This document shows positions 15,457 through 23,974 of a stretch of 34,298 nt of DNA, in pieces. The position numbers and the translations under genes were made by a program. Origin of the DNA: TMED13 sp042090305 (GTDB lineage: Bacteria; Pseudomonadota; Alphaproteobacteria; Methylaequorales; Methylaequoraceae). How positions within the stretch are numbered: position 1 is the stretch's first letter; every line of letters starts with the position of its first letter. The DNA lies in contig JBELJQ010000017.1 of assembly GCA_042090305.1 (NCBI GenBank), positions 1 to 34,298 on the forward strand. The letters run 5' to 3'. A model generated the notes under the pieces. That model was not told where the DNA came from. It was given only the letters and a program-made list of their open reading frames with translations, and ran no database searches.

Positions 15457-17307
15457 ATGCTAAGAGAAAACCATTTTAATTTTAAACTTGGAGTAAAACT
15501 TATAAAGGATTCTCTAAAAAAACTCCCAAACGGATCTGGAATATATAAGTTTATAGACTCAAATGGAGATATACTCTATGTGGGTAAGGCTAAAAATCTA
15601 AGGAAAAGAGTGGCTTCTTATTCTAATTTATCTAAACTGTCAAATAGGATAAAACTTCTAATTAGTTCAGCAAAAGAAATTGAATTTATAAAAACACCCA
15701 CGGAGTCCGATTCTCTGATTCTTGAAAATAATCTTATCAAAAAATTCAAGCCCAAGTTTAATATAAGATTAATTGATGATAAAAGTTACCCGTACATAAT
15801 GATTTCATCTTCAAAAGAGTGGCCACAGTTAAGAAAATTCAGAGGTGTAGTAACAAAAAAAGATATTTTTTTTGGTCCATTCTCAAGTATAGGAGCAGTA
15901 AATAATATTCTTAAACAAATAGAAGCTGCATTTTTGTTACGCAATTGTTCTGATGCGATGTTCTCTCAAAGGAAAAGGCCTTGTATTCAATATCAAATAA
16001 AAAGATGTAGTGCACCATGTGTAAATTTAATAAGTAAAAATAAATATTCTGAACTAGTTAATGAAACCATTCTATTTTTAAAAGGAAAAAATCTTGATTA
16101 CAAAAAAAAACTTATTGAGAAGATGAATTCTCATAGTAATAATCAGAATTATGAAAAAGCTGCAAGTCTAAGGGATAGAATTCAAGCTCTAAGTAAAATA
16201 TCTAATGAAAAGTATTCAGATATAAATAATAATGAAGATTTTGATATAGTTTTCCTTAAATCAAAATATGAAATGATTTCTGTCCAGATATTTTTTTTCA
16301 GATCAGGAAAGAATTTGGGAAACAGAAGTTTTCTTTTCTCAGACCTAATTTTTGATGATTCGTCTGAAATACTAGAACAATTTTTACTTTTTTTTTATTC
16401 TACTAATAAAAAGCCTAATGAAATTCTTATTAATGTTCAAATTAAAAAGAGAGAACTTCTTCAAACTTTACTATCAAAGGAATCTAAAAATTTAGTAAAA
16501 CTTAGAGTTCCTATCAAAGGTAAAAAAAAACAGCTGATGCAAATGGTAGAATCAAATGCAGATGCAGTTCTCAACAAAAAAATATCTGCTAAAAAGAAAG
16601 AATTAGCAACTTTAAATAAAATAAAAAATACGTTTAATTTAAAGAAGACTCCCAACAGAATCGAAATATTTGATAATAGTCACATAAGTGGAACTAATCC
16701 AGTTGGAGCAATGGTAGTTTTTGAAAATTCCTCCTTTCAAAAAAAGTCATACAGGAAATTTAACATTAAAACAGATAAAGAAAAACTAAACGACGACTAT
16801 TTCATGATGCAGCAAGTTTTTGAAAGAAGATTCAAATTTGATAAAGATTGGAAAAAAAAAGTTCCTGATCTTATTATTATTGATGGAGGCAAAGGACATT
16901 TAAATCTAGTTCGAAATTTTTTGGATAAACATGAGTTAAAAGAATTGGATATCATTGCTATGGCTAAAGGTAAATTTAGGAATGACGGGAATGAGACTTT
17001 TTTTCAAAAAGAAAAAAAAATTAAATTTGATAAAAAGAATGAACAACTTTTTTTTCTTCAAAGACTCAGGGATGAAGCACATAGATTCGCAGTTATGTCA
17101 TCCAAAAATAGACATACAAAATCTTTTAAAAACTCAACTTTTGACAAGGTGGTAGGATTAGGGAAGAAAACAAAATCAAATCTTCTTTCTTATTTTGGAT
17201 CTATTGATAATATTAAAACTGCAAGTATTATCGATTTAAGAAAAGTACCAGGTGTTGGTAATAAAATGGCAGTACAAATTTATAATGAGTTCAATAAGAA
17301 TGATTAA
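15457..17307 (+). CDS. uvrC: Excinuclease ABC subunit UvrC
   Basis: UvrC makes both incisions around a lesion held by UvrB. The 616 residues start with a GIY-YIG nuclease domain (GIY at 28-30, YVG at 41-43, KAKNLRKRV) for the 3' cut. A cysteine-containing segment (RPCIQYQIKRCSAPC) and a UVR motif that binds UvrB (about 210-245) follow. Next is the RNase H-like domain for the 5' cut, beginning EIFDNSHISGTNPVGAMVVFE with IIDGGKGHL later. Helix-hairpin-helix repeats close the protein (VVGLGKKTKSNLLSYFGS, LRKVPGVGNKMAVQIY). The ATG is at 15457, 27 bases after a TATAAT at 15424-15429. The end overlaps pgsA by 8 bases. Confidence 0.97.
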   Translation: MLRENHFNFKLGVKLIKDSLKKLPNGSGIYKFIDSNGDILYVGKAKNLRKRVASYSNLSKLSNRIKLLISSAKEIEFIKTPTESDSLILENNLIKKFKPKFNIRLIDDKSYPYIMISSSKEWPQLRKFRGVVTKKDIFFGPFSSIGAVNNILKQIEAAFLLRNCSDAMFSQRKRPCIQYQIKRCSAPCVNLISKNKYSELVNETILFLKGKNLDYKKKLIEKMNSHSNNQNYEKAASLRDRIQALSKISNEKYSDINNNEDFDIVFLKSKYEMISVQIFFFRSGKNLGNRSFLFSDLIFDDSSEILEQFLLFFYSTNKKPNEILINVQIKKRELLQTLLSKESKNLVKLRVPIKGKKKQLMQMVESNADAVLNKKISAKKKELATLNKIKNTFNLKKTPNRIEIFDNSHISGTNPVGAMVVFENSSFQKKSYRKFNIKTDKEKLNDDYFMMQQVFERRFKFDKDWKKKVPDLIIIDGGKGHLNLVRNFLDKHELKELDIIAMAKGKFRNDGNETFFQKEKKIKFDKKNEQLFFLQRLRDEAHRFAVMSSKNRHTKSFKNSTFDKVVGLGKKTKSNLLSYFGSIDNIKTASIIDLRKVPGVGNKMAVQIYNEFNKND

Positions 17308-17851
17308 ATTAAAAAATATACCAAACTTGCTAACAATAATCAGAATTTTACTAATCCCAGTAATTATTATATTCATGGAAGTTGATAACGAATTATATCG
17401 TTGGTTAGCATTAGCTTTATATACCATTGCCTGCCTATCAGATTTTTTTGATGGTTATTTGGCTAGAAGATTTGAGCTTGAATCAAACTTTGGAAGGTTT
17501 CTTGATCCAATTGCTGATAAAATTCTAATCGTTTCTATAATCTTTATACTTATAGCTCATGGTAAAATAACTGGTTTCTTTATTTACCCTGCATTAATAA
17601 TAGTTTTAAGGGAGATATTAGTGTCAGGTTTAAGAGATTTTTTTTCACATTCATCAGAAAGCCTATTAGTAACAAATTTATCAAAATGGAAAACTTTGAT
17701 TCAAATGTTTTCTCTAGGTTTCTTAATTGTTTCTTCTAATTTTGATACAAGAATTATCTTAAATATTGGCATAGTAGGACTAACGATTTCTTCAATAATC
17801 ACCATTCATACTGGTTATTACTATTTTAAGAAAAATTTAAAGTTATTTTAA
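17300..17851 (+). CDS. pgsA: CDP-diacylglycerol-glycerol-3-phosphate 3-phosphatidyltransferase PgsA
   Basis: PgsA commits CDP-diacylglycerol to phosphatidylglycerol at the inner membrane. From the ATG at 17300 it has 183 residues; the frame is open further upstream to 17252, but family members start with the NIPNLLTIIRI segment seen here at residues 6-16. The CDP-alcohol phosphotransferase motif is complete: D51-G52-x2-A55-R56-x8-G65-x3-D69-x3-D73. Several hydrophobic membrane segments follow. It overlaps uvrC by 8 bases and shares one base with mobB (TAATG), so it is embedded in a tightly coupled operon. The uvrC-pgsA pairing is widespread in Proteobacteria. Confidence 0.94.
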   Translation: MIKLKNIPNLLTIIRILLIPVIIIFMEVDNELYRWLALALYTIACLSDFFDGYLARRFELESNFGRFLDPIADKILIVSIIFILIAHGKITGFFIYPALIIVLREILVSGLRDFFSHSSESLLVTNLSKWKTLIQMFSLGFLIVSSNFDTRIILNIGIVGLTISSIITIHTGYYYFKKNLKLF

Positions 17852-18348
17852 TGATTAAAGTTTTTGGTATCGTTGGTTGGAGTGGTTCAGGTAAGACTGA
17901 ATTAGTTACTAAGTTAATAAAATATTTTTGCAAAAAAAAAATTTTAGTCTCTTCAATTAAACATACCCACCACAAATTTGATATTGATAAAGAAGGAAAA
18001 GATAGTTTTAAACATATTCAATCAGGTTCTAATGAAGTTGTCCTCTACAATGAAAATAAATGGGCTTTAATCAGTAAGTTCCAAAATAAAAAATATGATA
18101 TAGAAGAAATGATTGCGAAGTTTGATAGCAGAACCCAATTAATATTAGTTGAAGGCTTAAAATACAGTAAATTTTCAAAAATTGAGGTTTTTAGATCATC
18201 TTTAAAAAAATCATTTATTTTCGAAGATGATAAATTTATTAAATGTATTGTTTCTGATAAAAAGATTGAAAATTTAAAGTTACCACAATTTAATTTTGAA
18301 GATATAGATAAAATTGGTGAATTCATTATTAATTATTTAAAACTATGA
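17851..18348 (+). CDS. mobB: Molybdopterin-guanine dinucleotide biosynthesis adaptor MobB
   Basis: MobB is a small GTP-binding accessory protein for attaching GMP to molybdenum cofactor. The 165 residues contain the P-loop GWSGSGKT (9-16) and the MobB signature KHTHHKFDIDKEGKDSFKH followed by SG. LILVEGLKYSKFSKIEV matches the family's DLVLVEGFK..PKIEV segment. The partner MobA is not in the window. The gene starts on the last base of pgsA and overlaps moeA by ATGA. In many Alphaproteobacteria pgsA is followed directly by moaD; here mobB and moeA lie between. Confidence 0.92.
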   Translation: MIKVFGIVGWSGSGKTELVTKLIKYFCKKKILVSSIKHTHHKFDIDKEGKDSFKHIQSGSNEVVLYNENKWALISKFQNKKYDIEEMIAKFDSRTQLILVEGLKYSKFSKIEVFRSSLKKSFIFEDDKFIKCIVSDKKIENLKLPQFNFEDIDKIGEFIINYLKL

Positions 18349-19574
18349 AAAATAAATTTCCTGAATTTGTGAGTTTGAGCTTGGCAAAGAGTATTATTAT
18401 GAATACTGATGTTAAGTTACCAGTTTTGGAGATGATCTCTTCTACTGAAGCTGATGGCAGAGTTTTAGCTCAAAACATTAGCTCAAATAAAGATGTTCCA
18501 GAAGAGGATAATGCTGCTGTCGATGGTTTTGCTGTTTTAAATAAAAATATTTGTATTAATAAACAATATAAAATAGTTGGAGTATCAAAACCAGGTTCAC
18601 CATATAAAAAAAAAATAAAAGAAGGTGATTTAATAAAGATTTTCACTGGATCCTATGTCCTAAAATGTAACTATGTTGACACGGTCTATATGGAGGAGGA
18701 TTGTATAGAAAACAATGGGTATGTAATTTTTAAAAAGAAAATAATAAGTAAATCAAATATAAGAAGGAAAGGTGAAGATATAAAGAAAAAGAAACTACTT
18801 TTTTCTAAAGGAAAAAAACTTAAAGTAGCTGATATTGCACAACTAATTTCGTTAGGGATTAATAAAATTAAAGTATACAAAAAAATTAAAGTTGGTATTT
18901 TTTCAAGCGGTGATGAAGTCGCAAATATTTCAGCAAAAAAAAAAAAATATCAAATCTATGATGTTAATAAATTCTTACTAATGTCACTATTCAAAAAAAT
19001 AGGGTGTGAAGTTTTTGATCTTGGAATAATTAAGGATAATTATGAAATATCAAGGAAAAAATTGTATAAAAATTTAAATTATGATTTGCTAGTAACAAGT
19101 GGTGGGGTATCAAAAAGTTCTACTGATAATATTAGTAAAATTTTATTAAATCTTGGTAACATTTTCTTTTGGAGAATTAAAATTAAACCAGGAAGACCAT
19201 TTGCATTTGGAAAATTAAAAAAAACACTGTTTATAGGATTCCCTGGAAATCCAGTTGCTGTAGCCGTAACTTTTTTTATGCTAGTTATAAAGTTAGTGAG
19301 AAGAATGTCAGGAGATAATAATTTGAGGTTAAACTATTCATATTTTCCAGCTAATTTTTCGATGAAAACAAAAAAAGGAAGAGTTGAATGGTTGCGAGGT
19401 AAAATTCAAAGGAAAGTTAAAGATAATTATTTAGAAAAGTTTTATACGACAGGTTCAGGAATATTATCATCACTTAGTCAAAGTGAGGGAATTATCGAGG
19501 TTGATGCAAATACAGAATATGTTAAAAAAGAAAGTTTATTAAAATTCTATAAGTATAAGGATTTAATTGAATGA
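18345..19574 (+). CDS. moeA: Molybdopterin molybdenumtransferase MoeA
   Basis: MoeA inserts molybdate into adenylylated molybdopterin. The 409 residues follow the MoeA order. The N-terminal domain has the active-site segment VPEEDNAAVDGFAV (around 56-69). Domain II contains IFTGSYV. The MogA-like domain III has KVGIFSSGDE, YDVNKFLL, VTSGGVSKSSTDNISKIL and KPGRPFAFGKL followed by GFPGNPVAVAV. Domain IV (RVEWLRGKI, TGSGILSSLSQSEGIIEV) ends the protein. The loop after TSGGVS reads KSSTDN rather than the usual VGxxD, keeping the aspartate. It overlaps mobB and moaD by 4 bases each. Confidence 0.94.
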   Translation: MKNKFPEFVSLSLAKSIIMNTDVKLPVLEMISSTEADGRVLAQNISSNKDVPEEDNAAVDGFAVLNKNICINKQYKIVGVSKPGSPYKKKIKEGDLIKIFTGSYVLKCNYVDTVYMEEDCIENNGYVIFKKKIISKSNIRRKGEDIKKKKLLFSKGKKLKVADIAQLISLGINKIKVYKKIKVGIFSSGDEVANISAKKKKYQIYDVNKFLLMSLFKKIGCEVFDLGIIKDNYEISRKKLYKNLNYDLLVTSGGVSKSSTDNISKILLNLGNIFFWRIKIKPGRPFAFGKLKKTLFIGFPGNPVAVAVTFFMLVIKLVRRMSGDNNLRLNYSYFPANFSMKTKKGRVEWLRGKIQRKVKDNYLEKFYTTGSGILSSLSQSEGIIEVDANTEYVKKESLLKFYKYKDLIE

Positions 19575-19819
19575 GAATACTTTATTTTGCAAAAATTAGC
19601 GATCAATTAGGAAAAAAGCAGGATAAGTTAATCATTTCTGATAGAATTAAGATTAAGGACCTTGTAAAAATACTCATTAAGAAAAATAAAAAGTACTCGA
19701 TAGTCTTTAAAAATATTTCAGGTATAAAGTTTGCCGTGAATTGTGAATATGTATCGATCAATAATTATGTTTGTAATGAAGATGAACTCGCAATTTTTCC
19801 ACCAGTAACCGGAGGGTAA
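19571..19819 (+). CDS. moaD: Molybdopterin synthase sulfur carrier subunit MoaD
   Basis: MoaD is a ubiquitin-fold protein whose C-terminal glycine is adenylylated and converted to a thiocarboxylate, the sulfur donor for molybdopterin. The 82 residues start MRILYFAKISDQLGKKQDK, have the beta-grasp pattern, and end with the diagnostic PPVTGG. The ATG overlaps the moeA stop by 4 bases, and the last base is shared with the moaE start codon, fitting equimolar MoaD-MoaE synthesis. Confidence 0.95.
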   Translation: MRILYFAKISDQLGKKQDKLIISDRIKIKDLVKILIKKNKKYSIVFKNISGIKFAVNCEYVSINNYVCNEDELAIFPPVTGG

Positions 19820-20238
19820 TGAGAATTATTTTTCAAAAAAAGGAATTTAACATCGAAAAAGAAGTCAATTTTTTTTCAATAAGAAACAATTCAGTTGGTT
19901 CCGTAATATCTTTCGTAGGAAAAGTTAGACCAATAAACAATGGTAAAAAACTAAGAAATATTGAAATTTCATGTTACAAAAAGATGGCATCTTTTCAAAC
20001 AAAAAAGATTGTAACTAAGTTTATTGATAATAAAAAAATAGACGATTATTTAGTAATTCATAGATTTGGTGTATTAAAGCCCTCTGAAAATATTGTAATA
20101 ATATTAGTAGCTAGTAAGCATAGAAAGGAAGGGTTTGAATTTGTAGATGAAGTTATAAAGTGGTTTAAAACAAGAATTACTTTCTGGAAAAAAGAAAACT
20201 ACATGAATGGAGGCGATTGGCTTGAGAAACAAAATTAA
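19819..20238 (+). CDS. moaE: Molybdopterin synthase catalytic subunit MoaE
   Basis: MoaE dimers bind two MoaD and transfer sulfur to cyclic pyranopterin monophosphate. The 139 residues contain VGSVISFVGKVRP, a segment aligned to the family's LEYxAYxxMA (IEISCYKKMA), IHRFGVLKPSE and ASKHRKEGFEFVDEVIKWFKT. The catalytic lysines align with K117 and K124 in FKTRITFWKKE. The C-terminus ends GGDWLEK. It shares one base with moaD. It is the last gene of the uvrC-pgsA-mobB-moeA-moaD-moaE series and converges with ilvE one base away. moaA and moaC, needed for the precursor, are not in the window. Confidence 0.95.
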   Translation: MRIIFQKKEFNIEKEVNFFSIRNNSVGSVISFVGKVRPINNGKKLRNIEISCYKKMASFQTKKIVTKFIDNKKIDDYLVIHRFGVLKPSENIVIILVASKHRKEGFEFVDEVIKWFKTRITFWKKENYMNGGDWLEKQN

Positions 20239-20239
20239 A

Positions 20240-21109
20240 TTAGGATGTTACAAGTCTACGAAATTCCTTAATCAATAATTTAGAAATCTTACCAACTTCA
20301 AATTTATATTTATCGATAGATGATACAGGAGTAATTTCAACTGCGGTTCCTGTCAAAAAAACTTCATCGCAATGTTCAAGAAAATCAATTTCGAAGTGAT
20401 CTTCAATTACTTTAACTTTAAGTTTTTTTGCAATTTTAATTACACATTGTCTTGTAATACCATTTAAAAAACAATCAGGTAAAGGAGTAAATAATTTATT
20501 ATTTTTAACAAAAAAAATATTTGCTCCGGTAGCCTCAGCAATAAAGTTTCTATAATCAAGCATCAAGGCATCATCAAACCCTTTTTTTTCTGCAGCATGT
20601 TTACTAAGTGAACAAATCATATAGAGTCCGGCAGCTTTACTATCTGTAGGAGCTGAGTTCGGAGCTGGCCGCCTCCAGTTTGAAACAGTCAATTTTATTC
20701 CCTTTAATACCTGATCAGGAGAGAAATATGATGGCCACGACCATGCTGCAATTGCAAGATTGGTACTTCCATCTATAGCGGATATTGCCATTTTTTCGCT
20801 TCCTCTCCAAGCAACCGGTCTTATATATCCATTTTTTATATTTTGCTTACTAATTAAACCAGTTGTTATATTTATTAAATCATCAACACTATATTTGATA
20901 TCTAAATCTAATATCGAAGCCGATTTTAGGAGTCTTTCGGTATGTTCTTTCAGCTTAAAAATCTTACCTTCATATACTCTTATTCCTTCAAAGACACAAC
21001 TAGCGTAATGCAATCCATGATTCAACACATGGATATTTGATTCTGTCCATTTTCTATATGAACCGTTAAACCAAATTACGCCATCTCTATCAGAAAAAGA
21101 ATTTATCAT
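20240..21109 (-). CDS. ilvE: Branched-chain amino acid aminotransferase IlvE
   Basis: IlvE performs the last step of leucine, isoleucine and valine synthesis. The 289 residues are a class IV (fold type IV) PLP enzyme: NHGLHYASCVFEGIRVYEG near the N-terminus, the family's IRPVAWRG, and the Schiff-base lysine in TDSKAAGLYM (K158). The cofactor-phosphate segments FIAEATGANIFFV and LNGITRQ and the final LTGTAVEITPVSSID are present. D-amino-acid or aminodeoxychorismate relatives have shorter forms of these motifs, so IlvE is the best call. It is a single gene, convergent with moaE and divergent from the response regulator. Confidence 0.94.
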   Translation of the reverse strand: MINSFSDRDGVIWFNGSYRKWTESNIHVLNHGLHYASCVFEGIRVYEGKIFKLKEHTERLLKSASILDLDIKYSVDDLINITTGLISKQNIKNGYIRPVAWRGSEKMAISAIDGSTNLAIAAWSWPSYFSPDQVLKGIKLTVSNWRRPAPNSAPTDSKAAGLYMICSLSKHAAEKKGFDDALMLDYRNFIAEATGANIFFVKNNKLFTPLPDCFLNGITRQCVIKIAKKLKVKVIEDHFEIDFLEHCDEVFLTGTAVEITPVSSIDKYKFEVGKISKLLIKEFRRLVTS

Positions 21110-21196
21110 TTAATAAAATTAACAATTAATATTTTAAAGTAAATTTATATAATATATCATTGAATATATTTATAAACATAGATTAATACAAAATTA

Positions 21197-21883
21197 ATGA
21201 TAAATGAACCTCACTTGTTGTGCGTAGATGATGATGACAAAATAAGAGAATTACTTAAAATTTACTTAAAAAGCAAGGGATTTAAAGTTACTACTGCCTC
21301 TGACGCCATCGAGGCAACTAACTTAATTAATTATTTTCTATTTGATTTAATTGTTTTAGACATAATGATGCCTAAAAAGAATGGTATTGAATTCTTAAAA
21401 TATCTTAGAAGTATTGACATTAATACACCTGTATTAATGCTCACGGCAAGCAGTCAAATAGAAAAAAAAGGAGAATCATTCAATAACGGTTGTGATGATT
21501 ATTTAATTAAACCGTTCGAACCAGAGGAGTTATTGATGAGAATTCGGAAACTTTTAAATCCAAGGTTAAATAAAAATAAAATTAATAAAGTATCATATTT
21601 TGGTGACTATCAATTTGATGATGCAACAAAAACTTTGAAATTAAATAATACAAATATTGGTTTAACTTCCTCAGAACTTACTATTGTTGAGTACTTTGTT
21701 AAAAATATAAATAAAGAAGTTGATAGAGAAGAAATCTCAAAAATTCTTGGAGATATCAATAATCTTAGGTCAGTTGATGTAACTATTACTCGTTTAAGAA
21801 AAAAACTTACAACATCCGATAACAATTCAGTTTTAAGGACAATACGTGGAAAAGGATATAAACTCGTGAGTGAATATGAATAA
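21197..21883 (+). CDS. OmpR-family DNA-binding response regulator
   Basis: The first ~120 of 228 residues form a receiver domain: acidic pocket in CVDDDDK (residues 9-15), phospho-acceptor D55 in LIVLDIMMPKKNG, T83 in MLTAS, and K105 in YLIKPFEPEEL. The C-terminal ~100 residues form the winged-helix DNA-binding domain, with the recognition helix near RSVDVTITRLRKKL and the ending IRTIRGKGYKLV. It overlaps the downstream sensor kinase, which is its probable partner. In Alphaproteobacteria a regulator of this type often lies near ilvE and includes the petR-like group; its targets cannot be read from the sequence. A strong promoter is not obvious in the 87-base gap before it. Confidence 0.93.
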   Translation: MINEPHLLCVDDDDKIRELLKIYLKSKGFKVTTASDAIEATNLINYFLFDLIVLDIMMPKKNGIEFLKYLRSIDINTPVLMLTASSQIEKKGESFNNGCDDYLIKPFEPEELLMRIRKLLNPRLNKNKINKVSYFGDYQFDDATKTLKLNNTNIGLTSSELTIVEYFVKNINKEVDREEISKILGDINNLRSVDVTITRLRKKLTTSDNNSVLRTIRGKGYKLVSEYE

Positions 21884-23168
21884 TTTTTTTTTAAAAAAAT
21901 TATTACCAAAAAAGTTATTACATAGATTACTAATAATTTTTTTAGTTCCTCTAATTATTACGCAAGCTTCGGTAGTATTTTTTTTTTATGAGAGACATTG
22001 GGAAAAGATTATTGATCGTTTCTCAAATATTGCTGCTAATAAAATTTCTGTGATTCTTTATGAATATGAAAAAGGTGGTTTTGTTGAAGCCAAAAAGATC
22101 GCTGAGAAACTTAATCTAATTATTTATAATGAAGAAATAGAGTATGAGTTTAATGTTAGAAAAAGGTTGTTTGAAAAAAAAATTGAAGAAATCGTTTCTA
22201 ACAGAGTTTTTCAAACTTTAGATGTTAATTTTACAAAAGAAAAGGTTTTTTTTGGAAATAATATTAATGGAAATAAAATATATATAGTTTTTCCACGAAA
22301 ATATTTATTAAGCGAAACACCTATAATTTTATTCTTATGGATGATTTCAACATCCTTAATCCTTTCATTAATTGCTTTTTTATTTCTAAGAATTCAAATT
22401 AGAGCAATACAAAGGTTAGCCGTATCTGCAGAAGAATTTGGTAAAGGCAAAGAAATATCTATTTTTAAACCCTCTGGTGCCACTGAGATAAGACAAGCAG
22501 GAAATGCTTTTTTAAAAATGAAAAAAAGAATTAATAATTATATTTCCCAAAGAACTGGGTTCTTAGCAGGAATATCACATGATTTAGGAACAATTATTAC
22601 TCGTATAAAACTTCGTCTGGAACTTATAAATAAGACCGAAAATATCATACAAATTAAAAATGATATTGAAATTATGCAAACCTTTCTATCTGAATATCTG
22701 GACTTTTCAGAAAAGATAACCGTAACAAAAATTTCAAAAATTAATTTATTTTATTTAATTGATGAAGTAATAAAATCATCTAATTTAAAAAAAAAGAAAG
22801 TTAATTTGATATGTTCAAAAAAATTTTCTGTATTCACAGATAAAAATTGTCTTTTTAGAATAATTTTCAATTTATTTGAAAATGCTCTTAAGTTTGGAGA
22901 TTCAGTGAAAGTATATGTAAAGAAGAATACCAATAACTTTTATGTTGAGATTCAAGACGATGGTCCTGGAATTCCCTATCAGCAAAGGGGTAAAATCTTT
23001 AAACCTTTTTATAAAATTGATGATTCTAGAAATCTTAAAAAAGGTGGTTCTGGTCTAGGATTAAGTATTGCTAGTGAACTTTCAAAAAAAATTAAGGTAA
23101 AAATTAAGATTAAATCTTATAAAAATAATGGTTCAACTTTTATTATTTTGATACCGTTTGAGATTTAG
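21876..23168 (+). CDS. EnvZ-like membrane sensor histidine kinase, unusual H-box
   Basis: The 430 residues from the ATG at 21876 (a GTG two codons upstream is also in frame) hold an N-terminal membrane segment (about 18-38), a periplasmic region (39-146) and a second membrane segment (about 148-171). A HAMP linker (FGKGKE near 188) and a dimerisation helix with the phospho-acceptor H235 follow. The ATPase domain has the N-box (NLFENALKF, N336), DDGPGIP (361-367) and GGSGLGLSIAS (390-400). The H-box reads SHDLGTIITR, where the usual form is HDLRTPLTR: the arginine is glycine and the proline is isoleucine. The threonine needed for phosphatase activity is kept. It overlaps its regulator by 8 bases. 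Confidence 0.92.
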   Translation: MNNFFLKKLLPKKLLHRLLIIFLVPLIITQASVVFFFYERHWEKIIDRFSNIAANKISVILYEYEKGGFVEAKKIAEKLNLIIYNEEIEYEFNVRKRLFEKKIEEIVSNRVFQTLDVNFTKEKVFFGNNINGNKIYIVFPRKYLLSETPIILFLWMISTSLILSLIAFLFLRIQIRAIQRLAVSAEEFGKGKEISIFKPSGATEIRQAGNAFLKMKKRINNYISQRTGFLAGISHDLGTIITRIKLRLELINKTENIIQIKNDIEIMQTFLSEYLDFSEKITVTKISKINLFYLIDEVIKSSNLKKKKVNLICSKKFSVFTDKNCLFRIIFNLFENALKFGDSVKVYVKKNTNNFYVEIQDDGPGIPYQQRGKIFKPFYKIDDSRNLKKGGSGLGLSIASELSKKIKVKIKIKSYKNNGSTFIILIPFEI

Positions 23169-23170
23169 TA

Positions 23171-23974
23171 TTAGTTTATTTCTTTTGAAATGATGCTAGA
23201 CCTAGAAGTTGCAGACTTAATTGCTTTTTCAAATATTTTAAAAAGAATATTATCTTTTTTTAGAATTTTTATGGCTTTTTCTGTTGTTCCTCCCTTACTA
23301 GTTACATTTCCAATGAAAGTACTGAAATCTTTTGGATTCTCTTTAAGTATTTGAATTGAACCTTCAAGAAGCATTGTTAATAAATTTACTGAATCCTTTC
23401 TCTTAATTCTATTTTTTAAGGAGATCTGATTTAAACACTCAAAAAAGTATAATAGATACGCTGGGCCACCTCCATACATTGCTGTAAAGAAATGAAAATC
23501 ACTTTCTTTTTCTAACCAATAAAAGTAACCAAAAAATTTGAAAATTGTTAGAATTTGTTTTTTAGTTGATACATTAATATTTTTTGTAAAAATACCAGTG
23601 GAGCTTTTATTATTTTTGATGAGTATATTAGGCATTATTCTTACTACCTTAAGTTTTTTATAGTTTATAATAGAAATAATTTTATTTATACTTAGGCCAG
23701 CAACAAAGGAAATGAAAACTGTGTTGATTTTTTTATCTTTGAATTTTTTTAGAAAATCCCTACAATCCTTTGGTTTAACACATATGAGCACATAATCAAA
23801 ATTTTCAGTAATATCTGAATCATAATCCTTGATAACATTCACGTTACTGAAATTAATATTTTTTCTTTTTTCTAATTTTTTCTCAAGAACGGTGATTTTA
23901 TTTTTAGGGGAAATTAGGCCATCTAAAATAATCTTTCCAAGACTACCGCATCCTACAAGTAAGATTTTATTCAC
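23171..23974 (-). CDS. proC: Pyrroline-5-carboxylate reductase ProC
   Basis: ProC reduces pyrroline-5-carboxylate to proline with NAD(P)H. The 267 residues begin with a Rossmann site (ILLVGCGSLGKIILDGL) and continue with VLICVKPKD, ISFVAGLSI and VVRIMPNILIK. The C-terminal signature has FFTAMYGGGPAYLLYFFE, and VTSKGGTTEKAIK stands where the family usually has VTSPGGTT. The only suitable start is GTG at 23974; it forms a GTGA overlap with the stop of the upstream ybjN gene. The ybjN-proC order is well conserved in Alphaproteobacteria. It converges with the histidine kinase gene 2 bases away. Confidence 0.93.
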   Translation of the reverse strand: MNKILLVGCGSLGKIILDGLISPKNKITVLEKKLEKRKNINFSNVNVIKDYDSDITENFDYVLICVKPKDCRDFLKKFKDKKINTVFISFVAGLSINKIISIINYKKLKVVRIMPNILIKNNKSSTGIFTKNINVSTKKQILTIFKFFGYFYWLEKESDFHFFTAMYGGGPAYLLYFFECLNQISLKNRIKRKDSVNLLTMLLEGSIQILKENPKDFSTFIGNVTSKGGTTEKAIKILKKDNILFKIFEKAIKSATSRSSIISKEIN

